This document shows, one piece after another, positions 16,143 to 22,903 of a stretch of 64,000 nucleotides of DNA. The first letter of the stretch is position 1, and each line of letters begins with the position of its first letter. Both the position numbers and the translations under genes were made by a program. A model generated the notes under the pieces. The model was not told the origin of the DNA. It searched no databases and worked only from the letters and a program-made list of their open reading frames with translations. Origin of the DNA: DTU013 sp964490975 (GTDB lineage Bacteria; Bacillota; Clostridia; Acetivibrionales; DTU013); the NCBI GenBank assembly GCA_964490975.1, contig CAZBEQ010000012.1:14036-78035 (forward strand), read 5' to 3'.

Positions 16143-16817
16143 ATGGATAATAATTTAAAGTCAATAATTGAGAAAAGAATATCCAAAACGATAAAGAATC
16201 TTGAAAAAAACAACATGCAAGCTTTCTATGTTGAATCAAAGGCTGATGCTGTGAACAAGGTTGCAGAATTGATGAAGGAAGGCGAGACAGTTTTTTCAGG
16301 AGGTTCTATGACGCTGTTTGAATGCGGAGTGATCGAACACCTTCGTTCAGGTAGGTACAATTTTCAGGATCGTTATGCAGAAGGCCTATCCAGAAACGAA
16401 ATTGAAGAAATATACAGGAAGGCCTTTTTTGCAGACACTTACCTTTGCAGTACCAATGCGGTTACAGAGAACGGAGAGCTTTACAACGTGGATGGTAACG
16501 GCAACAGAGTTGCAGCCATTTGTTTCGGCCCCAAATCTGTGATCATAGTTGCAGGGTATAATAAGATAGTTGATGATATCGATGCCGCAGTGAGCAGGGT
16601 AAAGAGAATAGCTGCGCCTGCCAATACTGTGAGGCTTTCGGGTAAGACTTATTGTAGCGAAAAAGGGGAGTGTATGTCACTGCAGTCGGGAGAAACCGGT
16701 ATGACCAGCGGCTGCAGCAGTCCGTCACGTATTTGCTGTAGTTATGTAGTATCCGATTATCAGAAGGTGAAGGACAGGATAAAGGTTATTATTGTAGGGG
16801 AAGAGATGGGATATTAA
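16143..16817 (+). CDS. LUD-domain (LutC/DUF162-like) protein
   Basis: 224 residues. The family pattern is plain: GGSMTLFECGVIEHL, then STNAVTENGELYNVDGNG and FGPKSVIIVAGYNKIV, as in the lactate-utilisation LutC/YkgG group. A Cys-rich stretch follows (Cys at about 177, 182, 197, 202-203), which may bind a metal or cluster. Unlike a lutABC operon, no iron-sulfur partner genes adjoin it, so a lactate role cannot be claimed. The start ATG at 16143 is at the beginning of the homologous region; the longer frame from 16044 covers the promoter region and terminator spacer. A run TATAAT lies at 16094-16099. Confidence 0.82.
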   Translation: MDNNLKSIIEKRISKTIKNLEKNNMQAFYVESKADAVNKVAELMKEGETVFSGGSMTLFECGVIEHLRSGRYNFQDRYAEGLSRNEIEEIYRKAFFADTYLCSTNAVTENGELYNVDGNGNRVAAICFGPKSVIIVAGYNKIVDDIDAAVSRVKRIAAPANTVRLSGKTYCSEKGECMSLQSGETGMTSGCSSPSRICCSYVVSDYQKVKDRIKVIIVGEEMGY

Positions 16818-16846
16818 ATTAGGCTCAAATTGCTCAGTATTTAACA

Positions 16847-16875
16847 TTGACAATATGGAAAATATGTGCAATAAT
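16847..16875 (+). promoter_or_regulatory. Strong promoter of the orphan structured leader RNA
   Basis: Consensus -35 TTGACA (16847-16852), a 17-base spacer and -10 AATAAT (16870-16875) with the extended TG motif (16867-16868). This is one of the best promoters in the window, yet the only ORF it drives is a 17-codon stub. Confidence 0.6.
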
Positions 16876-16882
16876 ACCTGGA

Positions 16883-17014
16883 AAGTGAGTATGCTTAGGT
16901 AAAAAACGCCTATAACGATTTTGCGGAACTGAGCAGCATAGGGACGGTACGAGTCCTACACGCAAGGCATCGACCCTGCGGAGTCACTCTTTTGAGTGAT
17001 TTCGCGGGGTTTTC
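16883..17014 (+). ncRNA. Putative structured RNA or attenuator leader ending in a terminator
   Basis: A gene-free stretch between a strong promoter and a strong terminator. Pairings visible by eye: TAGG/CCTA around a small loop (about 16896-16913), TTGCG (16921-16925) with CGCAA (16961-16965), and inside that TAGGGAC with GTCCTA. It ends with a 16-bp hairpin (16974-16989 with 16994-17009) followed by TTTT. A GGAGG and an ATG come about 25 bases later. The arrangement is that of a riboswitch or peptide-attenuated leader. I compared it mentally with c-di-GMP, guanidine, NiCo, T-box and preQ1 classes and found no convincing match. Confidence 0.45.
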
Positions 17015-17043
17015 CGATTCTATGAAAAATGTGGAGGTGGCTT

Positions 17044-17097
17044 ATGATACGTGTGTTAAACAATAGTGACAAACCGACTGTAATGGACTACATCTAG
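17044..17097 (+). pseudogene. 17-codon stub, possible remnant of a GNAT acetyltransferase gene
   Basis: ATG at 17044 has GGAGG at a good distance (17033-17037). The peptide MIRVLNNSDKPTVMDYI resembles the start of GNAT acetyltransferases of Firmicutes but stops at TAG; nothing homologous continues downstream. It may be a truncated gene behind an intact leader, or a genuine small peptide. There is no evidence for the rest of the gene before the chromate transporter genes. Confidence 0.35.
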
Positions 17098-17120
17098 AGA
17101 AATGAGACAGAGACCCCTTT

Positions 17121-17146
17121 AAAAAATTCCGGTATTATTGCCGGAA
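17121..17146 (-). terminator. Terminator of the CHR transporter pair
   Basis: Read on the minus strand: stem TTCCGG(C)/(A)CCGGAA (17139-17146 with 17127-17134), a short loop and six T (17121-17126). It lies 70 bases after the end of the transporter genes. Confidence 0.75.
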
Positions 17147-17215
17147 GATTATTGATATCAAGTGTTCATGTTCTTACTTCCACTGTCGTTTATGATAACT
17201 CCCAAAGAGCTGTTA

Positions 17216-17782
17216 CTATAGGATAAATCCATATATTACAACGCCCACAGCGCCGGCAATAAGCATTACGTATATAGGGTTAAGCTTGAATTTTTTCAGC
17301 AGGAACAGGCTGACAGCAAAAAGTCCTACAGCAATAAAATTCAGATCAGATAAACTGAAATTAAAATTTTCTTTACCGAAAAAGGCAGTCAGCATTATTG
17401 AAAGCCCCGAGGTTGCTATCAGTGCAACGACTGCCGGACGAAGACCTTTTATAATTCCCTGTACCAGGGTGAGCCCCTTGAACCTGTAATACAGTATCGC
17501 AAGTATCAGTACGATGATACAAGATGGGGTGACGCATCCTACTGTAGCGATTATTGCACCTGGTAAGCCGCCTATTTTGGTGCCGACAAAGGTGGATGCA
17601 TTAATAGCGATGGGACCAGGAGTCATCTGCGATATCGTAAGAACGTCCATAAACTCTGTTGGAGTCAGCCATGAATGTATCTCGATCACCTGTTCCTGGA
17701 TCAGCGGGAGGGAAGCATAGCCACCGCCGAAGCTCAACAGTCCGACCAGAAAAAAGCTCCAGAACAATTGAAGGTATATCAA
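17216..17782 (-). CDS. Chromate transporter (CHR) family, half-size subunit 2
   Basis: 188 residues with about six membrane helices, the short-chain form of the CHR family. Signature segments: GLLSFGGGYASLPLIQEQV near the start and TPGPIAINASTFVG after it. Long ChrA proteins are fusions of two such domains; short ones work as heteromeric pairs. This gene overlaps the upstream half by four bases, so the two are coupled. Short CHR pairs are common in anaerobes and their substrate need not be chromate (sulfate-type anions are suggested for the family). Confidence 0.85.
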   Translation of the reverse strand: MIYLQLFWSFFLVGLLSFGGGYASLPLIQEQVIEIHSWLTPTEFMDVLTISQMTPGPIAINASTFVGTKIGGLPGAIIATVGCVTPSCIIVLILAILYYRFKGLTLVQGIIKGLRPAVVALIATSGLSIMLTAFFGKENFNFSLSDLNFIAVGLFAVSLFLLKKFKLNPIYVMLIAGAVGVVIYGFIL

Positions 17783-18378
17783 TCTGATCCCTCCTTTGTG
17801 CTGGCTTTATTTTCTGTATCCGGTTTCTGCCTGGTGCGTAAAGTTGTATAGACCCCTAAAGCTCCGCATATCAGGAGGATAATTACGATATTGATATCAA
17901 ATAGTGAAGCTGCTATAAATGAAAGCACCATAACTATAACGGGCAGGATGCGCTTGTCTTTTATTATCTTGGCAGCCATGCCTATTACTACATCAGCGAT
18001 TACTGCAGCTACTCCTGCCTGCATTCCTTTGAGCAGCGACTGTATTATGTGATTATCACGGAATGCTATGTAAAAAAAAGATATGATGGTAATAGTTACC
18101 AGTGGCGGAAGTACTGTACCAAACACTGTTAGCAGTGCTCCGGGTACACCTGCCAATCTGTAGCCTACCAGGATCGATGTGTTAATGGCGATAGGACCCG
18201 GTGCTGACTGACCTATTGCAACCAGGTCAAGCATTTCATCCTCATCTATCCATTTCAGTTCCTTTACGAACCTTTTTTGCATAAGCGGTACAATAACATA
18301 GCCCCCGCCAAATGTAAATGCGCTTAATGTAAATGTCGAAAAAAACAGTTTCCAATAAAAGCGCTTGTCCTTTTTCAC
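17779..18378 (-). CDS. Chromate transporter (CHR) family, half-size subunit 1
   Basis: 199 residues. It is homologous to its downstream neighbour but with its own features: FGGGYVIVPLMQKRFVKEL and SAPGPIAINTSILVG, followed by several membrane helices and a charged tail. The two halves probably form an antiparallel pair, as proposed for short CHR proteins. The ribosome site AGGAG lies just before the ATG at 18378. It starts the two-gene operon that ends at the 17121-17146 terminator. Confidence 0.85.
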   Translation of the reverse strand: MKKDKRFYWKLFFSTFTLSAFTFGGGYVIVPLMQKRFVKELKWIDEDEMLDLVAIGQSAPGPIAINTSILVGYRLAGVPGALLTVFGTVLPPLVTITIISFFYIAFRDNHIIQSLLKGMQAGVAAVIADVVIGMAAKIIKDKRILPVIVMVLSFIAASLFDINIVIILLICGALGVYTTLRTRQKPDTENKASTKEGSD

Positions 18379-18463
18379 ACTAATTCTCCTCTGCTGTATA
18401 TAAGAAACATGCTTTTATTAGTATACTTAAAAAAACAAGCAATGCATATGCTTTTTTAAAATT

Positions 18464-18503
18464 TAATGAACGAAGGGCAAAGAAGCTGCCACTTCGTTCA
18501 TTA
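18464..18503 (-). terminator. Terminator of the ferredoxin gene
   Basis: Perfect 12-bp arms TAATGAACGAAG/CTTCGTTCATTA (18464-18475, 18492-18503) with a 16-base loop. The T tract on the minus strand is short and interrupted, so efficiency is uncertain. Confidence 0.5.
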
Positions 18504-18506
18504 ATG

Positions 18507-18695
18507 CTACTCAACCTTTATTACTGAGACCGGGCACCCTTCTTCAGCTTCTTTGGCGCACCCCTCAGCATCCTTCGGCACTTCATCTACATATACCTCA
18601 GCAAGTCCGTCGTCAGCCATGCGAAATACTTCGGGACAGGTGTTTGCGCAAAGCTCACAGGCGATGCAGCCTTCTCTGTCAATTGTTGCTTTCAT
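18507..18695 (-). CDS. Monocluster [4Fe-4S] ferredoxin
   Basis: A 62-residue electron carrier. Cluster ligands are Cys10, Cys13, Cys16 (CIACELC) and Cys54 (EEGCPVSVI). Cys20 and Cys46 match the disulfide/second-site pair of the Thermotoga maritima-type ferredoxin, where the second cluster has been lost. It is acidic, as usual. AAAGGAGG precedes the ATG. It is monocistronic, and its redox partners are not indicated by neighbours. Confidence 0.92.
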   Translation of the reverse strand: MKATIDREGCIACELCANTCPEVFRMADDGLAEVYVDEVPKDAEGCAKEAEEGCPVSVIKVE

Positions 18696-18889
18696 TGGAA
18701 AACCTCCTTTAAACGGGAATTCAGCTGTTATCTCTTAACATATTATGCCGTAAATTGCGATTTTTATTTTGTATGTGGAAGAATATTATTACCAACGTTA
18801 TTTAGCAATGAAACAATTTTTGTTATTATTCCGTCAATATGTTTTAGAAGTATATGTTATGACGACAATGCAGGTATAAAGAGAAAGGT

Positions 18890-19960
18890 ATGCAAATGAG
18901 AAAGAAGAGTATTGCGGTAATTGCATTAGTGATAACAGTTCTGACCTTGTCAATTATTCTTCTGTTTTTGCTCAAAGGCAATGATGGCAGGACGGGGCAG
19001 GACATAGAAGTTAGCCAGGACACAGAAGCAGGACAGGACATAGAAGTTAGCCAGGATAGGCAACCTGCGTATGATGAGCAAGTCAAGGCTATATCACCTG
19101 AAAAAACTGCAGGAATATCAGATAGTCGGATGGATACATCAGAAAGCGACCTGCCAACTGAAATTAACGGCGCAGACGACAGTGATTTCAGTGTGAAGGA
19201 TGTTTCACTGATAAATGAGGAGGGGTTGACTGAAGCTGAGAGGATATTGCCGCCGGATGGCTTTGATCGTGTAACACTGGAAGAGGGTTCTTTCTGCGAA
19301 TATTTGAGAAATTTACCGCTTAAGCCCCAAGGATCGCCTGTCAGATACTATGACGGAAGTATAAAACCATGGGATGTGCACGTTGCCGTCATTGACCTGG
19401 ATGTGGGGAAAAGGGATCTGCAGCAATGTGCTGATGCAGTGATGAGGCTAAGGGCTGAGTATCTATATTCAAAAAAACTATATGATCAGATACATTTCAA
19501 CTTTACCAATGGCTTTAATGCAGAGTATAAAAAATGGATGGACGGATACAGGATAAAAGTCACAGGCAATAAAGCAGTCTGGGTGAAGCAGGGGAGTAGC
19601 GGGACAGATTATGAAAGCTTCAGGAAATACCTTGATGTCGTGTTTGCTTATGCTGGCACCCTTTCTCTGTCAAAGGAGATGGAAAATATCGAACTGAAGG
19701 ATATCCGTACCGGAGATGTGTTTTTAAAAGGAGGTTCTCCAGGACACTGTGTTATTGTATTGGATATGGCTGAAAATCCACAGACAGGTGAAAAGGTTTT
19801 CCTGACAGCTCAGAGTTATATGCCTGCGCAGGATATCCATATACTAAAGAATCCATCAAATGAAGGCGGAAATCCATGGTACCCGCTTGATTTCGGGGAC
19901 GAACTGGTGACTCCGGAGTGGACTTTTTCAAAGGATCAGGTTTACCGCTTCACAGACTAG
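18890..19960 (+). CDS. DUF4846-domain membrane-anchored or exported protein
   Basis: 356 residues. A basic N-terminus and one hydrophobic segment (about residues 6-28) anchor or export it. A short acidic linker follows; part of it is an in-frame duplication (the DNA around 19000-19021 recurs near 19036). Residues about 115-355 match DUF4846: QQCADAVMRLRAEYLYS, GDVFLKGGSPGHCVIVLDMA and QSYMPAQDIHILKNP with PWYPL. The GHCVIVLD region resembles the His part of NlpC/P60 or CHAP-like papain folds, but I do not see a convincing Cys, so no enzymatic role is claimed. The gene converges with the AraC gene with no intergenic space. Confidence 0.78.
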   Translation: MQMRKKSIAVIALVITVLTLSIILLFLLKGNDGRTGQDIEVSQDTEAGQDIEVSQDRQPAYDEQVKAISPEKTAGISDSRMDTSESDLPTEINGADDSDFSVKDVSLINEEGLTEAERILPPDGFDRVTLEEGSFCEYLRNLPLKPQGSPVRYYDGSIKPWDVHVAVIDLDVGKRDLQQCADAVMRLRAEYLYSKKLYDQIHFNFTNGFNAEYKKWMDGYRIKVTGNKAVWVKQGSSGTDYESFRKYLDVVFAYAGTLSLSKEMENIELKDIRTGDVFLKGGSPGHCVIVLDMAENPQTGEKVFLTAQSYMPAQDIHILKNPSNEGGNPWYPLDFGDELVTPEWTFSKDQVYRFTD

Positions 19961-20806
19961 CTACCCTAGCCTGTTTCTTGGAGAAGCACCGAATAATTTC
20001 TTATAGGCCCTTAAAAAATTGGAATAATCATTGAAGCCGCAAAGCTCACTAGCCTGTGAGGATGGTGTTCCGCTCCTGATGAGGCTGTCAGCTTTAAGCA
20101 GCCTTTTCTGCTGTATGTAGCTGTGGATCGAATAGCCTGTAAGCTGCTTGAATTTATGCATAAGGTGATATCTGCTCAAGTAAAATCTGGAGGCTAATGC
20201 GTCTATCGAAAGATCGTCCCTAATGTTACTGTTTACATAATTCATTACTTTTTTAATGTTATCATCTGTAATGATGTCATTGATCTCATTTTTTTCGCCG
20301 CTGCCTATCAATTCTCTTGTCAGTATTATCACTAGCTGCAGAAAAATAGAGTTTTTGAGTATCAAGGAGCCAAAGCCGATGCTTTTGCAGGCCTCCTCCA
20401 GTTTGTTGAGCAGTGTCTGAACGTATTTTAATTTGGAACAGTCGAGCCTTAGTAAATTATTGTTCCCATTTGTTAGCCGAAAGCAAGTGAACAGGTCGCA
20501 ATCGCCGCTATGTTCGGCCAGAAATCCGGGGTTTATCCAGATGACGATGCGCTCGTAAAGCATTGATGGATCGATCATTGGCTTGTGCACCTCGCTGCTG
20601 CTTACGAACAGGCAGTCCCAGGGCTTGAGTCTGTATGCTTTGCCTTCGATCAGATAAGTAACGCTTCCTGAAATGAATATGATTATTTTGCTGAAATCGT
20701 GATAATGGTATTCGAACTGCATATTCTTCATATCGCTGAGGTGGAAGAATGCAAAATCGCCATTCAAATAACCCCGCTTCGAATCTCCTGATAAATTCTT
20801 ATCCAT
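19961..20806 (-). CDS. AraC-family transcriptional regulator
   Basis: 281 residues. An N-terminal cupin-like sensing domain (EYHYHDFSKIIIFISGSVTY, residues about 25-160) is followed by two helix-turn-helix motifs (LSIDALASRFYLSRYHLMHK and ASELCGFNDYSNFLRAYKK) with the AraC signature at the C-terminus. It is divergent from the DMT exporter at 21107, so it probably controls that gene. Three spaced TATGATT-like direct repeats at 20854-20895 are a candidate binding site. The inducer is unknown. Confidence 0.9.
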   Translation of the reverse strand: MDKNLSGDSKRGYLNGDFAFFHLSDMKNMQFEYHYHDFSKIIIFISGSVTYLIEGKAYRLKPWDCLFVSSSEVHKPMIDPSMLYERIVIWINPGFLAEHSGDCDLFTCFRLTNGNNNLLRLDCSKLKYVQTLLNKLEEACKSIGFGSLILKNSIFLQLVIILTRELIGSGEKNEINDIITDDNIKKVMNYVNSNIRDDLSIDALASRFYLSRYHLMHKFKQLTGYSIHSYIQQKRLLKADSLIRSGTPSSQASELCGFNDYSNFLRAYKKLFGASPRNRLG

Positions 20807-20853
20807 GGCCTCTTCTCCGAAACTATATTAACACTGATCTCCTACAGCTATAT

Positions 20854-20895
20854 TATGATTCCGGCTATTGTATGATTCCAGCCATAAAATGATTA
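20854..20895. promoter_or_regulatory. Direct repeats between AraC and DMT genes, candidate operator
   Basis: TATGATTCCGGCTA (20854-20867) recurs 17 bases on as TATGATTCCAGCCA (20871-20884), and a weaker AATGATTAC follows another 17 bases on. AraC proteins bind such in-phase direct repeats. The rest of the 300-base gap 20807-21106 holds no gene that I can see. Confidence 0.4.
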
Positions 20896-21106
20896 CTTAC
20901 TTAGTCTGAGTACTCATGCTGAAATAAATAATCTGCTGATACCGTATTATGACAACCACACAATAAGCAAACTACAGAGCAGTATATGCCATTTATATAG
21001 TTAAAAATCTGAATACTATATACCAACAGCAAGTCATTAAACGCTGGCATTTTAGATTATGTAAATCACAGGTATACACTAACAGCATTGTAAAGAAGGT
21101 GATTTT

Positions 21107-22066
21107 ATGAACTTCATAAAAGAGAAAAATGCAGCGGTATTTGTTCTTCTCAACGCTATAATGTGGGGTTCATCTTACATATGGTCCAAGATACTTATAG
21201 GATATCTTCCGTATTACATGATCCTGTTTTTGTACTCGCTGGGCGGGCTACTGTTTATAAGTGTGTTCTTTTTCAGAAGGCTCAGGGCACTTGATATGAA
21301 AACCCTTTTGACAGGCGCGGGGATCGGACTGTTTTCAGTACTGAGCAATATTTCATGCATGCTGGCTTTAGGTGGCACCAGCAGTTCAAATACGGCCTTT
21401 ATCGTTCAGATGTCAGTGATAATGACGCCATTGATCATGACTGCGGCTGAAAGGAAGCTCCCTGGCAGGAGGACTGTAATGAGCTCTCTGACAGCTGTGC
21501 CGGGTTTGTTGCTCCTGACCTTTGACTTCAGGAGCTTCAGCTTCAAGCCTGGTGATTTATTTGCGCTTGCCAATGCATTGTTCTTCTCTCTATATCTTGC
21601 TTCACAGAAGTTGTTTGCCGGGAAGACAGACCCGGCAAGGTTTGCTTTTGTTCAGCATATCACAAGCACAGTGGTGTTTTTTGCAATGACAATGCTCTTC
21701 GACACTAAAAAGGCTGCCTTTGATAAAATGGATCTAAAATCATCTTCAGTGTTGATATTGAGTATACTCATATCGGTTATCACGATTCTAATACAATCCA
21801 GCGCGCTTAAATTCATCCGGCCGGAAAAGGCGACAGTCATATATACACTTGAGCCTGTTGCTGCTGCAGTGCTGGCTTATTTTATCATAGGAGAGGGAAT
21901 AAACGGTATTTCCTCGATTATCGGTTGTTTGCTAATAATTTTAGCTGTCGTAATGACGGTCAATGTGAAAGCTCCGCAAAAAAAGATTGGTACACAACCT
22001 GTGATAAAAAAGGTACAATATTATAGACGGCAGTTTTCTGCAAATATGCTAAGGAAGGATGCCTGA
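21107..22066 (+). CDS. DMT-superfamily (EamA) transporter
   Basis: 319 residues with ten membrane helices in two homologous EamA halves. The first half has the usual NAIMWGSSYIWSKILIGYLP opening and the second ends with FIRPEKATVIYTLEPVAAAV and FIIGEGINGISSIIG, both typical for drug/metabolite exporters. The basic tail after residue 295 is cytoplasmic. AAGGTGAT precedes the ATG. The divergent AraC gene makes an induced exporter likely; the substrate is unknown. Confidence 0.88.
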   Translation: MNFIKEKNAAVFVLLNAIMWGSSYIWSKILIGYLPYYMILFLYSLGGLLFISVFFFRRLRALDMKTLLTGAGIGLFSVLSNISCMLALGGTSSSNTAFIVQMSVIMTPLIMTAAERKLPGRRTVMSSLTAVPGLLLLTFDFRSFSFKPGDLFALANALFFSLYLASQKLFAGKTDPARFAFVQHITSTVVFFAMTMLFDTKKAAFDKMDLKSSSVLILSILISVITILIQSSALKFIRPEKATVIYTLEPVAAAVLAYFIIGEGINGISSIIGCLLIILAVVMTVNVKAPQKKIGTQPVIKKVQYYRRQFSANMLRKDA

Positions 22067-22116
22067 GCCGACCACGAAGAGAGCTTGGTAAGTCGGCTTG
22101 GACAAAATGAAACTTT

Positions 22117-22872
22117 ATGACAAAATTAATTTCCTGGAACGTTAATGGACTGAGAGCTTGTATTAATAAAGGCTTCATGGATTTTTTCAATTCAGTCGAT
22201 GCCGATGTGGTCTGCCTGCAGGAGCCGAAGTTGTCTGAAGGTAAATTGCAGCTTGATATGGAAGGATATCATCAGTTCTGGAATCATGCTAAAAGGAGAG
22301 GATACTCCGGAACTGCCATTTTTACAAGGATCAAGCCTTTAAGTGTCACATATGGGATCGGCATGGAGGAGCACGATAATGAAGGCAGAGTAATAACCGC
22401 CGAGTTTGAGGATTATTATCTTGTAACTGTATATGCTCCGAACTCACAAAGGGAGCTGGCGCGTCTGCCGTACAGGATGACCTGGGAGGATGCTTTCAGG
22501 TGTTATCTTCTCAAGCTTGGTTCTTCGAAGCCTGTGATCGTTTGTGGCGATATGAATGTTGCCCATAAGGAGATCGATATCAAAAACCCAGCCTCGAACA
22601 GGAAAAGTGCAGGCTTTTCCGATGAAGAAAGGGCGAAATTCACAGAACTCCTGGATGCGGGCTTTATCGATACATATCGTTATTTTTATCCTGACAGGGA
22701 GAATGCATATACCTGGTGGTCATACATGTTTAATGCCCGCGAAAAAAATGTGGGCTGGCGGATAGACTATTTCTGCGTTTCACAAGCTCTGAGGGATCGC
22801 CTGACGGGAGGTGACATACATGCTGATGTATTGGGCTCTGATCATTGCCCGGTCGAGTTAAGGCTTAGCTAG
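22117..22872 (+). CDS. exoA: Exodeoxyribonuclease III
   Basis: Exonuclease III is the main AP endonuclease and 3'-repair enzyme of base-excision repair. The 251-residue length is normal. The metal and catalytic motifs are visible: ISWNVNGLRA, Glu36 (CLQEPK; most homologues have QET-K), Tyr in VYAPNSQ, CGDMNVAH, WWSYMFNAREKNVGWRIDYF and the final GSDHCPVEL. No good ribosome site is evident before the ATG, but the N-terminus MTKLISWNVNG is the normal one. A REP-like sequence starts ten bases after the stop. Confidence 0.95.
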   Translation: MTKLISWNVNGLRACINKGFMDFFNSVDADVVCLQEPKLSEGKLQLDMEGYHQFWNHAKRRGYSGTAIFTRIKPLSVTYGIGMEEHDNEGRVITAEFEDYYLVTVYAPNSQRELARLPYRMTWEDAFRCYLLKLGSSKPVIVCGDMNVAHKEIDIKNPASNRKSAGFSDEERAKFTELLDAGFIDTYRYFYPDRENAYTWWSYMFNAREKNVGWRIDYFCVSQALRDRLTGGDIHADVLGSDHCPVELRLS

Positions 22873-22882
22873 CCGAATCAGG

Positions 22883-22903
22883 GGGGACGGGGGTTTTTGA
22901 TTC
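22883..22903 (+). repeat. REP-like element, single copy
   Basis: GGGGACGGGGGTTTTTGATT, identical to each arm of the inverted pair at 52185-52246. It is flanked by GAATC (22875-22879) and GATTC (22899-22903), which allows a hairpin. It sits at the convergent 3' ends of exonuclease III and the helicase and touches the helicase stop codon. No REP-associated transposase gene is in the window. Confidence 0.6.

Noticed and set aside
16883..17014. Known riboswitch class (guanidine, NiCo, T-box, preQ1)
   Set aside because: Short words resemble pieces of these, but the conserved cores are missing.
22066..22098. Terminator after the DMT gene (AGCCGAC/GTCGGCT)
   Set aside because: The stem is short, the loop long and there is no T run.
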